Source: Hydractinia symbiolongicarpus
Taxonomy: Eukaryota; Cnidaria; Hydrozoa; Anthoathecata; Hydractiniidae
NCBI RefSeq assembly: GCF_029227915.1
Contig: NC_079879.1
Coordinates: 23,268,501-23,332,500, forward strand
Direction of reading: 5' to 3'
Length of the DNA stretch: 64,000 nucleotides
How positions within the stretch are numbered: the stretch's first letter is position 1; every line of letters starts with the position of its first letter. This document shows, piece after piece, positions 1-10,737 of the stretch. Under the pieces are notes generated by a model that saw nothing but the letters and a program-made list of their open reading frames with translations, did no database searches and was not told the DNA's origin. Both the position numbers and the translations under genes were made by a program.

Positions 1-1076
1 CTGAGTCACCTGTATTCAGTCATTCATTCGATTGTTAGTACCCGCTTCTTTTATTAGAGATAAACCCTAGGAATTGATTCTAGCTTTATTTATGTTTCCT
101 TTTTAAAACCATTAATGCGAAGTGATGCACACAATCTGTTTTCACTTTCCTTTTTCATTATATAATATTGAAAAAATGAATTCGTTTATTATTTGGCTTT
201 TTAAATGTTCATTTTAAAGCGAGAAAACCTGCGGTATAAAGGAGCATTATTGCATTGAACAGACTCTTACCTTGTGTATAATAGAAACTAACGAAGAATA
301 TCAATCCGCCTAGCATCTTTTTTGTTTACTGTCTTTCTTAATCCAATTCGCGTGATTTTTATGCTAGATTTTCTACATTTACCGTATGATAACATTTCAT
401 CTAATTCTTTCTGCATGTTCTGTATATTTTTAACAGTTTATAATGAGCAACTGGTTGTTATTTCTGTATGATGTTCAGATAAGCAAGTAACCATTTGCTA
501 AATAAACATGATTTCGTTGAGCTGTTTGTGCTGTATTACTTGCGCGAAGTAACGAAATTTCGCCGCACCTTCGAAAGCATGTTATTATTTATTTTAAAAA
601 ACAGCTATATTTGCGAAATTTTCATTTTGAATTTTTTTTTTTTTGCATGAGAAAAGCCCTTCAATTTTCTGCCCGCGAAAGTGAATTCTCTCGAGTGTAA
701 TGAGTTTAACACGATTAAGTTTATAGAACGCTTAAAAGTAACGAACATGAGGAAACATTGAACTGATATATCAGTATGGGCTTTATTCAAGGCTTTATTC
801 CTGTCGTCTCTATAATCTGCGGCTTTTTATACTTGCTAAATATTTTTCTCGTTAAATGATATTACGTATCAAAAAACCAACCATTTGATTTTTGTTCATT
901 CTAACTATTATTGAAAAAAAACCCAGCTATTTTCATTTTTTTGGCCGGTGTTAGTCTGTTACCTATTTGCGTCACAAAAACTTATATATACTAACAGTAT
1001 CATATTCGGGATGTTTTTTGTTCTTGTAGAAGGGGTGAAGCCTAAATGGTTAGATAATGTCTTATTTTATTTGCAG
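1..1076. other. No recognisable gene; presumed CHMP7 intron or upstream sequence
   Basis: The stretch is AT-rich, and I see no conserved domain, tRNA-like fold or convincing exon. Because the CHMP7-like gene continues into the exon starting at 1077 with one leftover nucleotide of a codon, an upstream exon must exist. It is not identifiable here and probably lies before the window, which would make this stretch intronic. Confidence 0.4.
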
Positions 1077-4000
1077 GTTGCAAACACAAGCACAAAATCA
1101 TGTAAAAAACAAAGAAAAGGACAAGGTGAGATTCTTAAAACACAAATTTCTTTTATTTATTTATCTCTTTAATAATAGCCGTATTTTGTCTCTGTGTCCG
1201 CAAGAGCCGCGTCCCGTAACGGAAACTCGAATTTTTTAAAATGCGCACCAATACCAAATGCGATATATTTTTGTCCACTTTGTTGCGACGGGTAAATTTG
1301 AAGGACGGGCGACCCCGTGGATATTTCCACGGGCACGTCTGTCTGTCTTTGCGCGGACCCCCCCGCTCAGTTAGAAAATGATGTTACGGAAACACGAATA
1401 TCAAATGCGATATATTTTATCCACTTTGTTGCGACGGGTAAATATAAAGGACGAGCGAACCCGTGGATTTTTCCACGGGCAACGACTAGTCTATATTATA
1501 ATACCCGTATACGTCTGTCCGTCTGTCACGCAAAATAGTAGCTTAGCTGCGCAAGTAGCGAGACGCACGCAGTACGTTATAAAAAGGACGGGCAAACCCG
1601 TGGATTTTTCCGCTGACTAACGACTAGTTTTTTCTAATCGTAGGCGCACTTGTACAAAAATATCTAATTTTGTCCAAGTGCGCGCGTCAAACTTTCACAC
1701 GACGTTTAAAAAATCAATAGTTGTACTTCGAAGTGTAATTCATTCACATAACTTTGTCTCTCTTTCCTTTCTTGTTCTGAAACGTCAATATGGAGATTTG
1801 AACCAATATCCAATGAGCGTTCGAGTACGCTAAATTGACGGTATACGAAAGCGTATGCCCAGCTGAGAATTTGTTCTTGTTACTTTTTAGGCTAAAAGAG
1901 TTCTTGCAGAGAAGAAAAAATTGACCAAAACAGCGAATTTGAAGCACGATGCTTTGTTTTCAATCAAAGAACATCTTCATACTGTGCAAGAATCTGAAAC
2001 GAATAAAATGGTAGACATTCGTTCTGTTTTGTTATTAACTAAGTGACTAAGATGACTTCTATAAGCCCGCGTACTCTAAGCGATGCTTTTTTTCCCTTTG
2101 TATAGATAACTGATGCATTTGATTCGAGCGCTACTTTGCTGAATCACGCCTACAGAAAACACGGACTAACAGTAGATGCGGTGGAAGAAGTTATGGAAAG
2201 AACTGCTGAGGTTGCATATTATTTATACTAAATACTTTTCTCCTGTCCCCAACCTTTTTCTTTCTATGTTGATTATATTTCTATTTTATCTCGTGATAGG
2301 CTAACGAAATAAGGAACGATGTCGAAGAAGCAATATCAACAGGTAATAATGATGATATTGTCCAAAAAAATGAAAAAGTAGCTGAGAAAACTTTCATTGT
2401 AAAGTTACTGTTACTCTATGGTAGAATGTTCGATAGAAGCTGGAGATGTCGTGTTTAAATACACATGTTCTTTTTTCTATAAGCATTACGTTTATAAGCA
2501 TATTCAGGCTGAGATAGGGAAAATTTTTGAGCATATGCTGACCATGCCGCTCACCCTTGGTGATTTCTTCTGATGTGTAGTTTCCTTATGTTATGGGTAT
2601 TTAAAGTAGACTTTTAAAGCTTAAATGACACTGTTTGGCGTTGTGTAATTATAACTAGCTACGTTTACTTTTTTGGCTGTTTCAAAAAACTTGACCATTT
2701 AATCTTATCTATATAGTGTATAGGTAATGTTTAAGTTTTTAAAGCTCGTTCACACTTGTGACACAAACGTAAATGCAAAGAAAAACACTGCGTGAGAGAT
2801 TTTCACGAAGCGAATTGGACGGCGAAATGTATCTGAGCGTACGCAGTTTTATTTCTTTTCATTTTGCTTTAACAAATTCGCTCGCTGAAATGTAGAAAAA
2901 ATTCCTACTTTTTAGCGGCAAAATATTTCGCTGTAAACTTTTAACCAATGAAAACGCAATATTCAGTGTTTAATCTCAGGAAATTTCATTACCGTAATGC
3001 TTCGAATAAACGCCCGAGGCGTTTATTAGATTTTTTTGACATTTTTTTGGGGCGTCTATTCGAGAGGGCGTTTAAAAGAGGGGGCGTGTATTAAATTCTT
3101 TGCACTTCACATGTTTAAGAGAATGATTTTCAAAAGTGAAAAACTAAATTTCCAACCTTAAACTTAAGATTTAAGAAAGACGTAAGTAACTATACTTTTT
3201 TTGAAAGTATACTTTTACTGTCGCCTGGAATAAACGCCCCTTATAAGGGAGGTGCGTCTATTAGAGGGGCGTTTATTTAAAAAATGACTGAAAAGGAGGG
3301 GCTTCTATTCGAGGGGAGCGTTTAATAGAAGTGGGCGTTTATTCGTTACGGTACTGAAAAGAATTTAAAATAACTGGTTTTCAATACCCAAAGGAAGTGC
3401 TTACATTCAGTATTTTAAATTCGTCCCATGTTATTCGTTCCACATGAAAATCAAAAAGATATTTCGTAGCTAATTCGCCGCTGAATTATTAGCCATTCAT
3501 AATTCGCTCCGTGAAATTCCTCTTAAAAGCTCGACGGAAGATGTGAAAAATGGTTTTTATCTTCTTGTGATTGTCTACGTTTGCATTAGTTTTTGTAGTG
3601 TGAACCAACAAAACAGCAGAGGCAACATTATTCTCTCAAAAACAAAAATAAAAAAACTGTGATAATTTTAAACAGCTTTTATTTTTCGAAGAAAGGCTAA
3701 TAGAAAAAAAGTTGCTTTTGGAATATTCGTTTTGTTATGATAAAAAGTGTGATGAAATTTATGCTGATATGTTTACCATCAATTCTGCTACAGAGTAGTA
3801 AATTTCATTTTCTCCATACTCTGTTTTTCCTTTCTCTTTTCTTTGGTGTTTGTAACATATTATAATAGAAATAAGCCAAATATAATTCATAATGCATTTT
3901 GGGCGAAATTGGAGGAAATGAAACTATCGCGTATGTGTACAACCCATTGGGCATGTTAAAAAAGTTATTGCGCATGTGTAGAAAGTTATTGCGCATGTGT

Positions 4001-4728
4001 AGAAAGTTATTGCGCATGTGTAGAAAGTTATTGCGCATGTGTAGAAAGTTATTGCGCACGTGTAGTTCACAAAAACCCGAACCTGAACAACGTTATTTTA
4101 TAGCAGTTTGAAATCTCATGTCATGTAAATCCCATATCGGGTCTATGGAACCTGATTGTGTTTTTCGGATAAGCATCTCCCAGCCTGATTTGACTTATCT
4201 TTACTTGCTTAAAAAGGAAAACAGGCAGACCAAGTGATGACAGAGATTGTGTTAAACAAGAGCTGTTGATTAATACGCACATTCTTCCAGGCAGTCCGTA
4301 GCATAAAATTAATGTTTTTTTATAGGTTTGAGGCAATTTAACAATGATATTGATATGGATGAATTAGAACGAGAACTGAATGAGCTTGAAGTTGGCAAAT
4401 CAGGTATTTTTTATCTCAAAATGTAAACATTATCCCGATTCTATGTATAAAACTATTGTAGCCCACTTTTTTGGTCGCGAAATAGCTGAAACTGTTGTGT
4501 TGTAGAGTTTTCATTTCTAAGTTTAATTCTTTTTCGGATGTTTATTGAGGTTGCATTATTCAAGTTGTTGCCATTATTTTGTCACGTGATGTGCGCAATT
4601 CAATTTGTTTAGATGATATCGAAGATGAATTGTCACGACTACCAAAGGTTCCGTCAGAGATTCCAGCGCCGAAAATTGAGGAAGCAACTCATTTAGCGAC
4701 ACAAGTTATTCGTCCTTGCGTCGTGTAA
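1077..4728 (+). CDS. CHMP7: CHMP7-like ESCRT-III (Snf7 family) protein, C-terminal exons
   Basis: Six exons join in consistent phase: 1077-1125, 1891-2010, 2106-2210, 2300-2342, 4326-4403 and 4613-4728 (stop TAA 4726-4728). They encode about 169 C-terminal residues. The order is a basic segment (AKRVLAEKKKLTKTANLK), a long charged helix with the pattern ESETNKM, a helix with VEEVMERTAEANEIRNDVEEA, an acidic DMDELERELNELE segment, and a second acidic DIEDELSRLPKVP segment. This is the layout of the C-terminal half of CHMP7, including the DxDxLExEL-type acidic motif ahead of the tail. CHMP7 recruits ESCRT-III to the nuclear envelope during mitotic resealing; that role is family knowledge. The 5'ss after exon 2106-2210 (GTTGCA) is weak. 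N-terminal exons are missing from the window. Introns hold a mini-Helitron train, a nested foldback and a VNTR. CHMP7 is preferred over other CHMPs from remembered similarity. Confidence 0.72.
1164..1627 (+). mobile_element. Tandem train of mini-Helitrons (non-autonomous)
   Basis: The first unit begins TCTCTTTAATAATAGCCG at 1164. A later unit ends with the hairpin CCCGTGGATTTTTCCACGGG followed by CAACGACTAG (CTAG 1486-1489). The next unit starts at once with TCTATATTATAATACCCG at 1490 and ends with a degraded hairpin plus CTAG at 1624-1627, so it is only 138 bp long. A 5' TC, a 3' CTRR preceded by a hairpin about 10 nt upstream, and no target duplication are Helitron hallmarks. A further internal junction near 1335 has lost its CTAG. 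The train lies in a CHMP7 intron. Confidence 0.75.
2748..3606. mobile_element. Foldback element with long degenerate terminal inverted repeats
   Basis: The outer ends read CGTTCACACT on the left and AGTGTGAAC on the right. About 100 bp inward on each side, complementary segments continue: TTTCACGAAGCGAATT on the left and its near-complement around 3490-3525 on the right. It sits in a CHMP7 intron and contains a second foldback element (2990-3353) in its middle. The family is not identified. Confidence 0.5.
2990..3353. mobile_element. Palindromic MITE with CCGTAA...TTACGG ends and TA target
   Basis: The left end is TACCGTAATGCTTCGAATAA and the right end is its imperfect complement TTATTCGTTACGGTA. 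TA on both sides fits a 2-bp target duplication. The interior repeats GGGGCGTTTATT-type blocks in both orientations. Relics with the same GCGTTTATT blocks occur at 14949-15035 and 17760-18090. It is nested inside the foldback element at 2748-3606. Confidence 0.6.
3961..4065 (+). repeat. 21-bp tandem repeat, 5 copies
   Basis: The unit AAAGTTATTGCGCATGTGTAG is repeated five times. The last copy carries one change (CACGTG for CATGTG). It lies in the CHMP7 intron between exons 2300-2342 and 4326-4403. The unit length is a multiple of three, so both strands appear open, but there is no sign of coding. Confidence 0.95.
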
Positions 4729-5205
4729 CAATATACAGCACAAATCAAATTAATAAAATTTGCAACTTGATTGGTTATTCTGCTAAATATTCTTTTGTTC
4801 TGATATTAATTCGATTATGCAAAAAGACTTTATGCGGAAAAAAAAAATGCAAAGTTGCATATATTTTTATTTATTTTATTTATTTATTTTTCCGCCAAAA
4901 TTAAAATGATCCAACGTTTTAACGGTAAAATTAAAACTGCTCATGCTTCTGACGGAAATTTTTTGCTCCACGAAAAATTTTGTTGGAGGAAAATTTCACC
5001 TTAACACGGTCTTCCGCGAAAGTATTAAACGCGAAAAATAATCGGAAGAAGGTATATCTTTCACCAAAAGTATCGTAATAAATAAAATTTTGAAATCCTT
5101 AAAAATATGTACGCAAACTTATGTAACAATATATAAAGGTGTACAATAAATATATACATGATTATATTATATATATATATATAAGAATAGTAACTAAAAC
5201 CTTTT

Positions 5206-5880
5206 TTATGAATTGTTGTGTGGTAATTTTTTCATATTTATAACATTGTGTATCCAGTTTAAGTAATATCTCACGTCACTGTATCCATCCACCGAAGATG
5301 GACATGTAGTAGCGCCGAAAGATAAAACACCGGCTAAATATTTTCTTCCATTTCTTTTGCAGATGATAGGCGAACCAGAATCCCCCTTGCATGCGCCGCT
5401 GTTTTTACCGTGGTATGTCGCACATAGGATAGACGGAGAAGCCCCGCAATGACCCCATGTAGTGGCTCTAACTGTGTTCAAATGTTGAGAATGTCGACTA
5501 GATTCGCCAGTTTTTCCCCAGCCTGCAAATTCGCAATCACTTGAAGGCTCGCTTTTTAAATCTGGTAAACATATTGGTTGAATATCGTAGGAAAATGTCA
5601 TTTTTGTTGACAGCGTTATTAAAGCTATGTCGTTTACTGGTTTTCCTCTACCACTCCGATTGTATTGTGGATGTGTAGTTATCTGGTTTGCTCGGAATGT
5701 GATGATTTTTCGTTCCGTATTGTACTCCGATACGGCGCCGATTAGAACTTCGTATTTTAAAACTGAAAATTTGCGGATCAAGCAATGAGCTGCTGTTAAT
5801 ATTTGCCACTCCGAAACAATTACCCCGCCACATGTCACAGTTCTCGAACGGAAATTTCGATTCATTTCTAATACGCGAAT
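5206..5880 (-). CDS. Last exon of the CUB-protease: S1 catalytic domain
   Basis: The exon opens after a TATTTTAG acceptor (AG at 5882-5881) and stays in frame to TAA at 5206. It holds the catalytic triad in order: His in TAAHC, Asp in NDIALITL, Ser in CKGDSGSP. Ser replaces the usual second Gly of GDSGGP. SFGATTC forms the usual 214-220 wall of the S1 pocket. The preceding exon supplies the activation peptide and RLVGG. Confidence 0.88.
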   Translation of the reverse strand: MRVLEMNRNFRSRTVTCGGVIVSEWQILTAAHCLIRKFSVLKYEVLIGAVSEYNTERKIITFRANQITTHPQYNRSGRGKPVNDIALITLSTKMTFSYDIQPICLPDLKSEPSSDCEFAGWGKTGESSRHSQHLNTVRATTWGHCGASPSILCATYHGKNSGACKGDSGSPIICKRNGRKYLAGVLSFGATTCPSSVDGYSDVRYYLNWIHNVINMKKLPHNNS

Positions 5881-8800
5881 CTAAAATACGATATAACTCA
5901 CTTTTTTATACTATGTTATGCACTCTGATTTCACTCTGGATGATTCGTAACTTAGTAACAAGATTTATGTATGTCTGAATAAACCCTGTTTTAAAAGACG
6001 TATGATCTGTTACTATAAAAATTTGTTTTGTTATGTTTTTTAATTTCTTTTATATAACTTGATAAACCACATACTAGACTTAATACCCCGTATTAAGTCT
6101 AGAATGTGGTAGCAGGCTCCGAAAACCTTGGAATCTCTGAATTTGAAGAAACGAAACGCTAAAACTGAGATTAGATTTTAAAAAAACTAAAAACCCTAAA
6201 AATATTTTGATGACAAATTTTTAAAAAACTATTGGAATGAACTATTAGTAATTAAGGTGTACAAACCACTATTTTTTTATCACAGGTTTGAGTGAGATAT
6301 TTCATAGATAAATTACTTCAGATATGATGGCATTTTTATTACAGTCTTTTGTGTAAAGAATTTTTTAGAGTCAAAATCTTCATTTAAGACCCTGAAAAAA
6401 CAAACATAACTCTTAAAAATCACGATATTGCTCAGTAAGTGACCCTGAATGTCCCTGAATTTGATCTAAACATTTAGCTAGACACCTTTCTCGTTAACAC
6501 GTGTCTCACAAAAAAATTGACGGAGACTAGAAAAGTAGGACGTATACAGTTAGTCTGAGGTTGTAGTTTTGTTTTCGCTGTTATTATTATTTTTATTATA
6601 ATTATCCCGAATATTTATACAGGGTAACCACTTCAACGTGTGAAACACCGCATTAATGTGAGTCCCGTATCCTCAATGTATACATTAGGTATACACCGGC
6701 ATTGCCTACCCAACTTCCCTCATATGGAAATGGTCGACCGATAGCTGTAGTAAAGACACTTGCTAAACATGCCCGCGCTGTGGACCGAACCAAGGACCTT
6801 GTGATTGCGAAGTGAACTCCATAACCATTAGCCCACGCTCCACCTGTTTCTTTTTCTATGTTTTCTTTTTTGTTCGTATTGCCCAGAATCGTTATAATAA
6901 TGAACGAAACAAACTTATTCCAATTTCAACTTGCCACAAATAGCCACTTACCTGAGCAATCCACGGCCATGTTCCACGTAATGCTGGTGCACCGCCAACA
7001 AGTCGTCTATGACGGTGGTGCTCAGCCATTGCTACACCGCATTGAATTTCTAAAGAAAAAATATTAATTATAAAATACTCAATTAAGAAGCTTAAATTTC
7101 ATCAAATAAAGCAACTTCGTCGCCAAACCGTTGTTGCAAAGGACGTTCATAAGGCAACTTACTGCTGAGTTCATCTTTCTTTGAGCTTCGCCAAACTGCT
7201 ACAAATTGGTTAAGTATCGTTTTACGAGATATCCTAAGTTTGATTATCGCTTTATTTCCATTAATTCGTATAACTTGAGGCGTAATGGAGTCGCAATATT
7301 TCCCAACTTCTTGTTTATTTCCATCATATATTGATAAATAGCCTCGTCTAAATAGATAGGATACCCGTAATTCAACATTTGTGTAATGTAACGGACACAC
7401 AAAGCCCACGGCCTGGTGGTTGTCTGGGCATAAATATTTGTTGGGCACGTGTTTGAGTGCTAAAATATTTTGACTTTTGCTAACCTAGTTGGGCTTGTGA
7501 TGACAAAAATATGGAATGGAAATTTACATACTTTGCAGGGAGTATGGCATTTTTGTGACAAAAGGTAATTTTCGTAAATTTTGAGTGCTTTGATTAATGT
7601 AAAATTAATGTAATGTTTTAAAATGCATTTCTTTTATATTACCAATAGGTGGTTGCTAAGGACATATATGGGTACTAGGGTTAAAATACCGACCAGATCA
7701 AGAATGCAGTAGCATGACCTATCTTAGGTATGCATGACGTCATTTGTGATCCTTGTGACGTCATCTAAATAATTTTTTCACCTTGATAGAGTTCGTATTA
7801 AGACATTCTACAACTGTTCCAACTGCATCAAGTTTAATAATCTAATTGTAAGTTGTTTGGGGTACATGACCCGCAGGGACTTTGTATATTTTTTTTCTAA
7901 GGAAAAACTACACTGCTACTAGTACTAATGTTCGCTTTCTAGGTTTATAACTAGACTTTTACTTTTCCTATTACGAGGTGAGATATAAAAAGTTTTATTA
8001 CCGTTACTAAAACAAAAGTAATAATTTTTCACTTTTTGTCGAAGAGGGTTGAAAAAGTTTTAAAAAAAATATTAAGACTTTTAACATAGACTTTTATAAA
8101 GAAAATTCATACATACACAAGGAAACATACATTTTTGCTTTTGTCGTCAGGTATGGCAAATAAGCCACATATACTAAAAGATCTGACAAACTTTCGCAAA
8201 TCAATGCTTTTGTAAAGTTTTATTACGAAGGATTAAACCTTAAAACGTATTGTTCCAACAAACTATAAAATTAAAACTAAAATGAACCATTCTTAGCCGG
8301 ATAAAATAATGATTGATTTGTTGCTTGATATAAAACAAAAATTAGAACAAGGAAGTTTCCTTACTAAACGCATACGGTAACATTACCTGCAGCTAGTATA
8401 ATTTCTCGCAAATCTGAGCGAGCTTATTCTGATTTCAATTTCATTGTATATCGATGGTGTATCGATTCGCCATTCACAGTAAACGCGTTTGTCGTTTAAA
8501 GGAACAGATGGAAGTCGCAATTCTCCTGCATTACCTTGAAGTTCTCCACCACATCCTAAATGGTAAAAAACTTTTATTAGCTTAGATTTCTTACCTATAT
8601 AATTTATTTAACAAATAGTTTGAGGGAGATTGTTTATTTTCTTCTATCAAACCTCTGTCTTTTCAGAAATAAAATAAAAAGAATTTATTCACAAATTTCC
8701 CGCTTCAACCAATTTATAAAACATTTTAACCAATCAAGTACCGTAATTTAAATTAAAACAAAAGAAATTAATGCTTGACTGATTTGAATGAATAAAGTAA

Positions 8801-10737
8801 ACATGAAATTGATCATACAAGCAAAAGAAAATTTAAATAACTATAAAGGCCAGAAAACGTTCCGTGGACTGGACCGGATAACGATAATAAGCTGTTTCAT
8901 TCCGTTCTGTTTCAGCACGTTGATTTTTTATTTGAGCAGGCTGGTGATTTGTTGATATCACGTGATTTTTTTTAGCTTGTTATTGGTCAAAAATGTTAGT
9001 TGCACCGCGGACTAGAAAAAAAGTTGAAAACATTTCAACTCTCTGGACAATTTTCTGTTTCGATTGCGTAATGAGCTAACAGCGAGCATGTGCAAAGCTT
9101 TGTTTTGATTTGATCCGGTCCGGTCCGCGGAACGTTTTCCGTGTGTTGATATTGGCCTTAATGTTTGGTTCGTGAAAAAAATAGGGGCGTTAAGTATTAT
9201 ATAAAATATTATATAGAATATATAATACTTAAAGATTTAAAAAGGGCACAGATGAAAGAACTCTCATGGATAGAAAAATACCGAACATCTCATATTTTCC
9301 AGATTTTCCATGTTGTTGATATGATCAATTAGGTGCCCTTAAACTAACCTGAAATTGCTTTCCACTTGATATGAAATCCTTTCCTTGTTCTGTGATTATT
9401 TGATTTGAAGACAATTTCAGCTTTATTTCCATAAATGGTAATATTGTACCCAGGTTTCTTTCCACAGTATTTACCTTTGCGTTCTCTTTTTCCATCAGTA
9501 TACTGAAATACCTCAATGTAATCTTTGAGACAAATCCTAGACCATTTCGGATTCTCGACATTGAATTTTATAAAATGCAAATGAATCTCTGTAAACTTTT
9601 TTGGAGTCTCGATAACCCATTTACAATTTACATTGTTTGGATAATGAAGTGGATGGTTAGGAGAGTAAATCACTCCACTGTCAGCCATGAATGTTTTTGT
9701 TTCGCATTTTATATCAGCTAAAATATATTATCAATTCAAGGATTATTAAGGAGGAGAGAGATTTTAGAGTATGCAGAGCAATTTTACTATATATGAAATT
9801 TATAGGGCAGTACACATCGTTGAAGTAATTATTCAGCTATTCATTCCTTTTCCCTTTTTTTATACTTGATAATAAGCGCACCCGTATGTGAGCGCACTCT
9901 CAGATAAGCGCACCAAGGTCCTACTATCACCGTTGGTAAGCGCTGCGCTTAATTATGGCATTTTACGGTATGTTTTTAGTCGTTACACTGAGCCTGTAAA
10001 TACGGTCATTATTTCTCTCTTTTCCCCCCTTTTTTCTGTTCTTTATTTATATTTATATATTATTATATATTAATATATTATTATTATTACTATTATTTAC
10101 CCTTCAGTTTCTATAGGAACTGTTATCAATGAGGGTCCTGCGAAGGGGTCCTAGTGCATTTAAAGTTTCCAATTGAGCTACAGAAGCCGTGCAAGCACAG
10201 CAACCGCTCAACTAGACAACTGCCTAAGATATCAATCCTATTCTCATGCTGAACGTTAAGCAAAAAGGATCGATTCAAACTTTTATATTGCACCGAATGC
10301 GACAGGTTGAAAATGTTAGCCCAAAATCTTTCTTTTACGAAAGTGTAAATATATGTCGACATCGTTTCCAGGTTCTTTTTTCGCTTTTTTGTTATCGAAA
10401 ACGACGCGAAGGAGTAAGGCGACGCGAAGAAATGCACTGTCTTATTCCTTTATTTCTTTCGAAAAAGAGTAAAAAGACTTGGGACGAGGCTGAATATTTG
10501 AGATTTTCTTTTTTTTAGACCTTTTAGATTTAATAACGTAATGTAAAGAAACGAAATGAACAAAAAGAAGTAGGCTTTTATTAAACCACAGTCATACAAT
10601 TGCATACCTTGTCCGACTCGCCTTGGTTTGTTTCCCCATTTTTTCAACACTTGGTTAACCCAGTCACGATATGTCCACGTGTATGTAGAGCCGATTCCGA
10701 ATTTCACTGCCAACAAACCAAGAAAAATGATATTCAT
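5206..10737 (-). CDS. Secreted CUB-CUB-trypsin-fold (S1) serine protease
   Basis: On the minus strand, exon 1 is 10737-10608: ATG 10737, signal peptide MNIIFLGLLAVKFGIGS, ending in phase 1. Exon 2 is 9717-9349, a phase 1-1 module holding a complete CUB domain (CETKTFMADSGVIYSPNHP, later GKYCG). Exon 3 is 8555-8387, the N-half of a second CUB (GCGGELQGNAGEL). The next exon, about 7459-7163, is its C-half (YLSIYDG, GKYC). Exon 7049-6952 carries IQCGV and the activation site RLVGG. The last exon, 5880-5206, has His (TAAHC), Asp (NDIALI) and Ser (GDSGSP). Except for the exon 3 to 4 junction, phases agree, so a small exon or another splice site is missing there. The residue at the S1-pocket position 189 is Gly rather than Asp, so trypsin-like Arg/Lys cleavage is unlikely. 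Two CUBs plus a zymogen protease suggest an extracellular processing or immune role; that is inference. Confidence 0.82.
6066..6110. repeat. 45-nt near-perfect hairpin in a protease-gene intron
   Basis: The arm CCACATACTAGACTTAATAC is followed by a CCC loop and then GTATTAAGTCTAGAATGTGG, with one mismatch. Outer A and T also pair. It lies between the last two exons of the CUB-protease gene. Confidence 0.9.
6590..6845 (-). repeat. tRNA-derived SINE
   Basis: Read on the minus strand, the head (about 6845-6770) resembles a tRNA with an A-box-like TGGGCTAATGG and a B-box-like GGTTCGGTCC. The body follows, then an A/T-rich ATTATTATTATT-type tail at 6590-6600. It sits in a CUB-protease intron in the same orientation as the gene. 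Confidence 0.6.
8847..9158. mobile_element. PIF/Harbinger-type MITE
   Basis: Terminal inverted repeats begin AGGCC and include ACGTTCCGTGGACTGGACCG on the left and the complement of ACGTTCCGCGGACCGGACCG on the right. TAA on both sides (8844-8846 and 9159-9161) is a plausible 3-bp target duplication, which is the Harbinger habit. It lies between the two CUB exons of the protease gene. Confidence 0.65.
10020..10290 (-). repeat. SINE body with TA-rich tail, shared with 20200-20440
   Basis: The segment containing GGTCCTGCGAAGG, GTGCATTTAAAG, CGCTCAACTAGACAA and GTTAAGCAAAAAGGATCGAT recurs at 20218-20350. There it is attached to a tRNA-like head. Here the head is missing or diverged, and a long TA-rich tail (10030-10095) precedes the body. 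Confidence 0.55.

Noticed and set aside
3805-4111. Open frames with repeated MRNNFLH or LLRMCRK units on both strands
   Set aside because: They are produced by the 21-bp tandem repeat, whose length is a multiple of three. There is no independent sign of coding.
6770-6845. Functional tRNA gene
   Set aside because: A- and B-box-like segments are present, but the cloverleaf is imperfect and a SINE body and tail follow.
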